Of a DNA stretch of 5,125 nucleotides, positions 1-4,315 are shown piece after piece. The notes below the pieces were generated by a model, which had not been told where the DNA came from, did not search any database, and was given only the letters and a program-made list of their open reading frames with translations. This DNA comes from Promethearchaeota archaeon (GTDB lineage: Archaea; Asgardarchaeota; Lokiarchaeia; Sigyniarchaeales; SOKP01). Each line of letters starts with the position of its first letter. The stretch's first letter is position 1. Made by a program: the position numbers and the translations under genes. The stretch covers positions 1-5,125 of the forward strand of contig JAEORV010000174.1 in NCBI GenBank assembly GCA_016840695.1, written 5' to 3'.

Positions 1-83
1 AATTCGGAAGTAATATCAAGAGCATGCTCAAAATCTTGACTTATCTCATCCGTTATTACACTTAATTGGTCTAATTTACTCAT
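1..83 (-). CDS. Sugar phosphate isomerase/epimerase-like TIM-barrel protein (AP_endonuc_2 fold), N-terminal fragment
   Basis: Only the first 27 codons are present; the gene continues beyond the left edge. Reading from the ATG at 83-81 gives MSKLDQL followed by SVITDEISQDFEHALDITSE. The stretch L-S-V-I-T-D-E-I-S-Q-D-F-E-x-A-L-D is the usual first beta strand and following helix of sugar phosphate isomerase/epimerase proteins in Pfam AP_endonuc_2 (xylose isomerase-like TIM barrel). These are normally about 270-300 residues long and bind a divalent metal. The start lies 39 bases after the stop of the same-strand, same-fold gene at 123-971, so the two are probably co-transcribed as tandem relatives. 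There is no strong ribosome site, only a weak GGA about 9 bases before the ATG. An A/T box (TTTTTAAT on the minus strand, near 110) lies about 27 bases upstream and could serve a separate leaderless transcript. Fold assignment is fairly secure; substrate and metal ligands cannot be seen. Confidence 0.72.
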   Translation of the reverse strand, partial: MSKLDQLSVITDEISQDFEHALDITSE

Positions 84-122
84 AATTTATTCCAACAATT
101 TAGAGATTAAAAAGTTTATTCA

Positions 123-971
123 TTATTTAAGGGATTTCCAATCAAACTCATAGTCTATTTCGTGCTTACCGCCCGTGATTGCATATCTTAAAGCATGTAC
201 GGATTTATAAACGCCTTCAATTGAATCCTGTGTTCCTTCAAATTCTATCGAGAAGAAATCCTTAAATCCCTTCTTCTCAAATGCATCGACTATTCTTATG
301 GTATCGTATTCTGTCTCTTGGAAATTTTCTCCAAAATTGAAAATCTTTACATGATTATGAGCGTGGTTATAAGGTCTTATTGCGATTTTCAAGGTTTTAT
401 ATCGATCTTCGTTGTTTGGAAAATTGCCCCAATCGTAATTAATTCCTAGTGCGGGGCTATTCTTATAATGTTCAGTAATCTCTTCTAAAAAAGGCGGATA
501 TGATGATAACTGGTGATGAGTTTCAATGACAATTTTAACACTCCTCTCTTCAGCGTAAGGTATGACCTTATCAAGGAGATCAACTACCCTTTGAACATGT
601 TTTAGTAAATTTTTTTCAAAATTAAACGGCCCTCCTAATTGTGCCCTTACATCAGGCACGCCATTATCTGAAGCTAAATCTATCCATTTTTTAATTTCAA
701 TTGTTTCCTTTTCGACTCCTTTTGGTCTCTGATATAATTTAAAGTGAGGACCTAACCCAAATAATTTCCATCTGTATGAATCTATCTGTTCAATTACTTG
801 TTTTATCCCTTTATCGAGATTTCCGTCAGGCCAACCAGGAATGTGACCGTCAAATAATTCGATACCTTCGTTATATCCAATTTTTTCGGCAATAGTCCAA
901 ATATCTTGGAGAGAATATTTGTTTTTAAGTAATTCTTTTCGAAAAGAGTATGTATTTAATCCGATTTTCAT
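123..971 (-). CDS. Sugar phosphate isomerase/epimerase family protein (AP_endonuc_2 TIM barrel)
   Basis: A complete 282-residue protein, normal length for the xylose isomerase-like TIM-barrel family (IolE, IolI, tagatose/psicose 3-epimerases and many uncharacterised members). It opens with MKIGLNTYSF, the typical first strand. The four expected metal ligands can all be placed: E150 in V-I-E-T-H-H, D180 in N-Y-D-W-G-N, a histidine in the N-H-A-H-N-H-V-K strand (H203/H205/H207), and E243 in F-S-I-E-F-E-G. An active, divalent-metal-dependent isomerase, epimerase, dehydratase or lyase acting on a sugar or keto-sugar is therefore likely. There is no signal peptide, so it is cytoplasmic. A GTG nine bases upstream (980-978) is in frame, but I prefer the ATG at 971 because the fold starts exactly there and GTGTT with 4-base spacing looks like a ribosome site. 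It is divergent from the oxidoreductase gene and is followed by the second AP_endonuc_2 gene. Substrate is unknown; isomerase versus 3-keto-glycoside lyase cannot be decided. Confidence 0.88.
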   Translation of the reverse strand: MKIGLNTYSFRKELLKNKYSLQDIWTIAEKIGYNEGIELFDGHIPGWPDGNLDKGIKQVIEQIDSYRWKLFGLGPHFKLYQRPKGVEKETIEIKKWIDLASDNGVPDVRAQLGGPFNFEKNLLKHVQRVVDLLDKVIPYAEERSVKIVIETHHQLSSYPPFLEEITEHYKNSPALGINYDWGNFPNNEDRYKTLKIAIRPYNHAHNHVKIFNFGENFQETEYDTIRIVDAFEKKGFKDFFSIEFEGTQDSIEGVYKSVHALRYAITGGKHEIDYEFDWKSLK

Positions 972-1047
972 TTTAAACACGCATAAGTATATTGCATTTA
1001 GTATTACTTCTAATAAAATTTAAATCATTCTATAAATAAATCCTACT
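972..1047. promoter_or_regulatory. Divergent promoter region between the isomerase and oxidoreductase genes
   Basis: These 76 bases separate two divergent genes and must hold both promoters. On the plus strand TTTAAAT at 1019-1025 is centred 26 bases before the ATG at 1048, the distance expected between an archaeal TATA box and a leaderless start; no ribosome site precedes that ATG. On the minus strand TTTTATTA (1018-1011) would place transcription initiation near 988-990, giving a short leader that contains the GTGTT element before the ATG at 971. A TATAAATA at 1031-1038 is too close to the plus start to act as its TATA box. The box assignments are weak because the DNA is so AT-rich; the divergent layout itself is certain. 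Confidence 0.4.
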
Positions 1048-2154
1048 ATGAAGGAGTATAAAATAACTTTCTGCGGTTGTGGAGAGGTGACAGCCGCATG
1101 GTTGTGGTCACTTCAAAATTTAAACAAACGACAAGAAGATTATCATTTTAATATCATTGCTGCGTGTGATCCGCTTCCTAAAAAGCTGAGAAAACTAAGG
1201 ATGTTTGGTTTTAAAGACACTAAAAAATTCGCAGATCTTTCTTTAGCTTATAAAGATGAAAAACCCGATATTACAATTATTACATGTCCCCCTCAACTAC
1301 ATGCTAGATACGTAGCTGAGGCTATAAATAACGATTCTCATGTAATTACGGAAAAGCCATTTTTAGTGAATTATAATCAATATCGACATATGAGAGAGAT
1401 TGCTGATTTAGCTGATGAAAAAAAGCTTGTTGCTGCGGTAAATCAACAATATCGTTGGAACGAAACAATCGCTTCTGTTAGAAAAGCAGTTGAGGATAAA
1501 ATTATTGGAGATATAGATTTTGTAGTCACGAACTTTGCTCAAAATAGATACCACTTTAGAGAGTGGTGGAGATCCCAGCATGAAGATATGAGTCAATATA
1601 ATTGGTATATCCATCATTATGACACGATCCGCTACATGCTCGGTAAAAATCCGCTTAAAGTTAGAGCCCAACTCCATAGGCCTAGATGGAGTAAAATTCA
1701 TGGAGAGTCTACCATATTTTTAAACGTAACGTTCGAAGATGGAATAGAATGGAGTTATACTGCCACGCAAGAAGCAATTGCTGCTCAGACTTTACCAAAC
1801 CATGGAAGTTTTGTTATGTATGGTAGCAAGGGAACAATCAGGCACTTAAGAAATGGTCCTGCTAGAGCATTTGTTGAGGAAGGAACTCAAGCAGGTAAAT
1901 TTAAATCAATCAATTTAAAATCGTTGCTTAAGGCAGACACCAAGTATGAAACCGAAAAATTTGGTGAAGGAAGATGGGAATCTGGCTGGGATATGTCCAT
2001 TAGATTATTAATTGAAAGTATTGAAACGGGGAAACTATATCCCACGTCTCTCAGGGATAATTTCTGGACCATTGCGATTCCTTTATGTGCTCGTGAATCG
2101 CATAGAAGGGGATGTATCCCCATTGATGTGAAAGAATACATGCAATTTGATTAA
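1048..2154 (+). CDS. Gfo/Idh/MocA-family NAD(P)-dependent oxidoreductase
   Basis: A complete 368-residue protein, within the usual 330-400 range of the family. The N-terminal Rossmann domain (about residues 1-125) starts with the dinucleotide loop F-C-G-C-G-E-V-T (G10, G12), followed by I-I-A-A-C-D-P, whose aspartate ends the second strand as in NAD-preferring members. The family hallmark E-K-P is at 102-104, with K103 the expected substrate-contacting lysine. The C-terminal alpha/beta domain carries N-Q-Q-Y-R at 132-136 and the active-site helix I-H-H-Y-D-T-I-R (H189, H190, D192). Members oxidise or reduce one hydroxyl of a sugar, sugar acid, inositol or intact glycoside. No signal peptide is present, so it is cytoplasmic. 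It is divergent from the two AP_endonuc_2 genes, a pairing seen in inositol catabolism and in 3-keto-glycoside pathways. Its stop overlaps the stop of the convergent gene. Family assignment is secure; the substrate and oxidised carbon are unknown. Confidence 0.93.
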   Translation: MKEYKITFCGCGEVTAAWLWSLQNLNKRQEDYHFNIIAACDPLPKKLRKLRMFGFKDTKKFADLSLAYKDEKPDITIITCPPQLHARYVAEAINNDSHVITEKPFLVNYNQYRHMREIADLADEKKLVAAVNQQYRWNETIASVRKAVEDKIIGDIDFVVTNFAQNRYHFREWWRSQHEDMSQYNWYIHHYDTIRYMLGKNPLKVRAQLHRPRWSKIHGESTIFLNVTFEDGIEWSYTATQEAIAAQTLPNHGSFVMYGSKGTIRHLRNGPARAFVEEGTQAGKFKSINLKSLLKADTKYETEKFGEGRWESGWDMSIRLLIESIETGKLYPTSLRDNFWTIAIPLCARESHRRGCIPIDVKEYMQFD

Positions 2155-2957
2155 GATTTAAAGTAATTTTCAAGGATTTGCCCATCCTCAACGCAGTCTT
2201 CGAAATTCTTTCCACATCCTACTGCCAAAAAATCGTTTTCTTTTATATTATTCAAACAAAACTCAAGGCCTTCTCGAGGTTTAATGCGTCCTGCGGCCAT
2301 TGGTTTTATATTAATTATGTGAACTTTCGTGTTCTGAATTGCTTCAATGAGCAGTTCGGGTTTCGTGTTAGATTGGAATCCCTTTTTGTTTAGCGGTTGT
2401 ACTACAAAAGGAGCGTCATAATTGTTTTTCTCAACCGCTTTAAGAACCTCAATATAATGACATGATAAACCCGGGATCATGCCCTTATCTCTAATGTAAG
2501 CGCTAATTTCTGAATATGGCGCGAATCCGGAGTTTTTTCCTCCAATAGTGAGAGTTTTTTTGTTAATAGCGTTATCAGTATATGAACGATGTGGCATGCA
2601 CACGGAGACTTCTTTCTCAGCGCACCAATCGATTTGTTTTAATATATCAGGTTCAAGATTTTTAACAGTTTTCCGCTCTGATGGCGTGCAAATCCAATGA
2701 TATTTTTCGCCCGTTTCTTCTTCCACGATTTTAATTGCTTTAAATATTTTTTCTCGCGGTGATGAGATGGTGCAATTCACGCCGTGCTCTTGAAATAAAT
2801 GAAGCATGAATTTCACCACTGTTTTTGGATCTTTAAACTTTCTCAGATGAATGAGCATGTCTATTGGATTAGCGCGGTGTGTAATGCCTACGAATTGATT
2901 AGTACCACATATGATTTTTGATAATTTTAGATTTTCAATAGAAATCTTTGGTATCAT
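2151..2957 (-). CDS. Aldo/keto-reductase-like TIM-barrel protein of unknown function
   Basis: A complete 268-residue protein with no experimentally known relative that I recognise. The N-terminal strand L-S-K-I-I-C-G-T-N-Q-F-V-G (about 12-24) resembles the L-I-x-G-G-N-P-F-S-G opening of uncharacterised TIM-barrel proteins. The C-terminal third looks like an aldo/keto reductase barrel: V-H-I-I-N-I-K-P-M-A-A-G-R-I (212-225), then L-A-V-G-C-G-K-N-F-E-D-C-V-E-D (244-258), matching the 'I-K-P-L-A-A-G-R ... V-G-x-x-x-x-E-E' end of that superfamily. At 268 residues it is shorter than most aldo/keto reductases (about 300-330), and I could not place the Asp-Tyr-Lys-His catalytic tetrad, so NAD(P)H-dependent reductase activity should not be assumed. 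It has nine cysteines, including C17 and C120. An in-frame TAG at 2975-2973 restricts the start, and the ATG at 2957 is the only good one. It lies 31 bases downstream of the small two-helix ORF on the same strand and converges on the oxidoreductase. Confidence 0.62.
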   Translation of the reverse strand: MIPKISIENLKLSKIICGTNQFVGITHRANPIDMLIHLRKFKDPKTVVKFMLHLFQEHGVNCTISSPREKIFKAIKIVEEETGEKYHWICTPSERKTVKNLEPDILKQIDWCAEKEVSVCMPHRSYTDNAINKKTLTIGGKNSGFAPYSEISAYIRDKGMIPGLSCHYIEVLKAVEKNNYDAPFVVQPLNKKGFQSNTKPELLIEAIQNTKVHIINIKPMAAGRIKPREGLEFCLNNIKENDFLAVGCGKNFEDCVEDGQILENYFKS

Positions 2958-2988
2958 GTAAATATAAAATGACTACTAATACTTTAAG

Positions 2989-3135
2989 TTATTCAATACT
3001 CTCAAGGTTTGCTTGTCTTTGAGCTAGTAAAAACCCACTCACTATTATTAATATAACTTCGCCTATAATAAGAAAGGTAGATATTGGATTTGCAACATTA
3101 AGAAAGAAAGCAAAATAGAAAAAAATACTAATCAA
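2989..3135 (-). CDS. Possible small membrane protein with two transmembrane helices (48 aa, TTG start)
   Basis: The minus strand reads M-I-S-I-F-F-Y-F-A-F-F-L-N-V-A-N-P-I-S-T, then F-L-I-I-G-E-V-I-L-I-I-V-S-G-F-L-L-A-Q-R, then Q-A-N-L-E-S-I-E and a TAA at 2991-2989. That is two hydrophobic helices joined by a short N-V-A-N-P turn, with an R-Q-x-N-L-E-x-I-E hydrophilic tail, which is far more protein-like than the flanking AT-rich DNA. There is no ATG. The first usable start is TTG at 3135-3133, and the frame is open back only to a TAA at 3156-3154, so at most 54 residues are possible. It may be a genuine small protein co-transcribed with the AKR-like gene 31 bases downstream, or the C-terminal remnant of a decayed membrane protein. 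I recognise no family. The residue pattern is the only support. Confidence 0.4.
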   Translation of the reverse strand: MISIFFYFAFFLNVANPISTFLIIGEVILIIVSGFLLAQRQANLESIE

Positions 3136-3224
3136 GAAAATTATAATTAAACCTTAATTTTTCTATCTTAATATAGTTTTTAATTATCTTAAGTAATCAA
3201 ATAAAATACTTGTAAGTGATTAAA
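3136..3224. promoter_or_regulatory. Divergent AT-rich control region upstream of the GH172 gene, with a repeated TATCTTAA element
   Basis: These 89 bases are nearly all A and T and lie between the minus-strand small ORF/AKR-like unit and the plus-strand GH172 gene. The octamer TATCTTAA occurs at 3164-3171 and again at 3185-3192, a spacing of 21 bases (two helical turns). The second copy sits in a near-perfect palindrome, ATTA-T-CTTAAG-TAAT (3183-3197). This is what a dimeric regulator's operator could look like, but chance is possible in such DNA. TTTTAATTAT near 3177-3186 is a candidate TATA box for the plus-strand gene. Confidence 0.33.
3216..3220 (+). promoter_or_regulatory. Probable archaeal-type ribosome binding site deciding the GH172 start
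   Basis: GTGAT is followed by TAAA and then ATG at 3225. This matches the core of the archaeal GGTGAT-N4-ATG arrangement. The same bases could be read as an in-frame GTG start at 3216, but the near-identical string GTGTTTAAAATG at the start of the isomerase gene (980-969, minus) suggests a recurring initiation context in which the ATG is the true start. Confidence 0.42.
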
Positions 3225-4301
3225 ATGCAAATTGGAAGCAGTTCTTTAGCAAACCTTGCTAAAATTAGGAATGATGTGAAGAGGAAGAGAGTCTCAAGTT
3301 ATGATGTGAAGGGTGCAAACATCGATACGGCAGTAATTGATGCTAACCAAAAGTACGAAGTCTGTAATATTAACGGTGCAGGTTGTATAAAGCATATTTG
3401 GATGACGCTCGCATCAACTATTAGTGATTTTTTAAGGAGAGTAACAATTAGAATGTGGTGGGACGGTGAAGAGCATCCTTCTGTTGAAGTTCCGATCGGC
3501 GATTTTTATGGAGTTGGACACGCTCAAACAGTAAATTATTGGAGCTTGCCTCTTTCTATGGGACCAGAAGATGGAAAAGGTTTTAACTGCTGGTTTCCAA
3601 TGCCGTTTGCAACTAATGCACGAATCGAAATAGAAAACGAGTCGAAAGAGAGAATCGCTTGTTATTATTATATCGACTATGAGGAATATCCAAAATTAGA
3701 AGAAGACCTTGCTCGATTTCACGCAAGCTGGAGGCGAGAAAATCCCTGCAAGGGGGATGATTATGAAACAGCTAGACGTGTCGAAAGGTTCATCAAAAAA
3801 AATCTGAATCATGAAGATGATTATTTAATCTTGGACGCAGAGGGAGAAGGTCATTATGTAGGGTGCCACCTGGATATACATAATTTGTTTGATTTTGATA
3901 AATATGAGAGAAGGAAGGTAAGAAATAACTGGCCTGGAGAAGGAGACGATTATATTAAAATAGACGACGGAGAAATCGTGATATTCGGAACCGGTACGGA
4001 AGATTACTTTTGCGGGTCGTGGTGTCCAACGCAATACTACTGTTCACCATATTTCGGAGTCACGCTACCTGGGGGGAAAGCCTGGAGCGGTAAAATTTCA
4101 TATTATCGATATCACATCGAAGATCCGATTTATTTCCACAAAAATATTAAAGTAAAGATCGAACATGGGCACGCAAACCAACGATCAGACGATTGGTCCT
4201 CAACGGCTTACTGGTATCAGACAGAACCTCATAAGTATATTCCCATACAACCATTAAACGAGAGAATACCTCGAGAAGAGCCAAAAGAAATAAAAAAATA
4301 A
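3225..4301 (+). CDS. GH172 family (DUF2961) glycoside hydrolase, putative furanosidase
   Basis: A 358-residue protein covering the whole DUF2961/GH172 domain with no signal peptide or membrane segment, so probably cytoplasmic. Landmarks in order: S-S-Y-D (24-27); G-A-G-C-I-K-H-I-W-M-T (51-61); P-I-G-D-F-Y-G-V-G (90-98); A-E-G-E-G-H-Y-V-G-C (205-214); G-E-G-D-D-Y (238-243); the signature G-T-G-T-E-D-Y-F (255-262), whose E259 is the probable catalytic glutamate; H-I-E-D-P-I (297-302); E-H-G-H-A-N (313-318); and D-D-W-S-S-T-A-Y-W-Y-Q (322-332). Characterised GH172 enzymes are retaining furanosidases: bifidobacterial alpha-D-fructofuranosidase/difructose dianhydride I synthase and exo-alpha-D-arabinofuranosidases. 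Substrate here is not predictable within that range. The usual G-G-N near the N-terminus reads G-A-N. Three cysteines (C263, C267, C273) follow the signature, and Q270 may occupy the site of a second glutamate. I chose ATG 3225 over GTG 3216 on its GTGAT ribosome site. It is convergent with the symporter gene. Confidence 0.92.
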   Translation: MQIGSSSLANLAKIRNDVKRKRVSSYDVKGANIDTAVIDANQKYEVCNINGAGCIKHIWMTLASTISDFLRRVTIRMWWDGEEHPSVEVPIGDFYGVGHAQTVNYWSLPLSMGPEDGKGFNCWFPMPFATNARIEIENESKERIACYYYIDYEEYPKLEEDLARFHASWRRENPCKGDDYETARRVERFIKKNLNHEDDYLILDAEGEGHYVGCHLDIHNLFDFDKYERRKVRNNWPGEGDDYIKIDDGEIVIFGTGTEDYFCGSWCPTQYYCSPYFGVTLPGGKAWSGKISYYRYHIEDPIYFHKNIKVKIEHGHANQRSDDWSSTAYWYQTEPHKYIPIQPLNERIPREEPKEIKK

Positions 4302-4304
4302 AAA
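4292..4304 (-). terminator. Oligo-T terminator of the symporter gene
   Basis: Read on the minus strand, a T5 (4304-4300) and a T7 (4298-4292) separated by one A start 12 bases after the symporter stop. They mirror the T5/T7 pair on the plus strand at 4331-4344. No hairpin is evident. The bases also encode the lysine-rich last residues and stop of the GH172 protein, so the run serves or is constrained by both strands. Confidence 0.42.
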
Positions 4305-4315
4305 GAAATTTATTT

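Noticed and set aside
1031..1038. TATAAATA as the oxidoreductase TATA box
   Set aside because: It ends only 9 bases before the start codon, too close to place transcription initiation upstream of the ATG.
1408..1701. Minus-strand open frame of 97 codons inside the oxidoreductase gene
   Set aside because: It lies wholly antisense to a well-supported Gfo/Idh/MocA gene and its translation has no family features.
1887..2141. Minus-strand open frame of 84 codons over the 3' end of the oxidoreductase
   Set aside because: It is a shadow of the real coding strand with no recognisable motif.
1048..2154. Naming the oxidoreductase iolG (inositol 2-dehydrogenase), or the isomerase iolE/iolI
   Set aside because: Family membership alone does not give the substrate, and no other inositol genes (iolB, iolC, iolD) are present in the window.
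2178..2393. Plus-strand frame of 71 codons opposite the AKR-like gene
   Set aside because: It is antisense to the AKR-like gene, which has coherent secondary structure and superfamily motifs; the plus frame has none.
3216..3224. GTG at 3216 as the GH172 start
   Set aside because: It would add only M-I-K and uses the bases that better serve as a GTGAT ribosome site before ATG 3225; it remains possible.
2958..3224. tRNA, structured RNA or CRISPR repeat in the largest non-coding gap
   Set aside because: No cloverleaf, GC-rich stem or repeat-spacer periodicity is visible; only the small hydrophobic frame and AT-rich promoter-like DNA are found.
3825..4034. Minus-strand frame of 69 codons inside the GH172 gene
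   Set aside because: It overlaps the most conserved GH172 motifs on the other strand, which explain the open frame.
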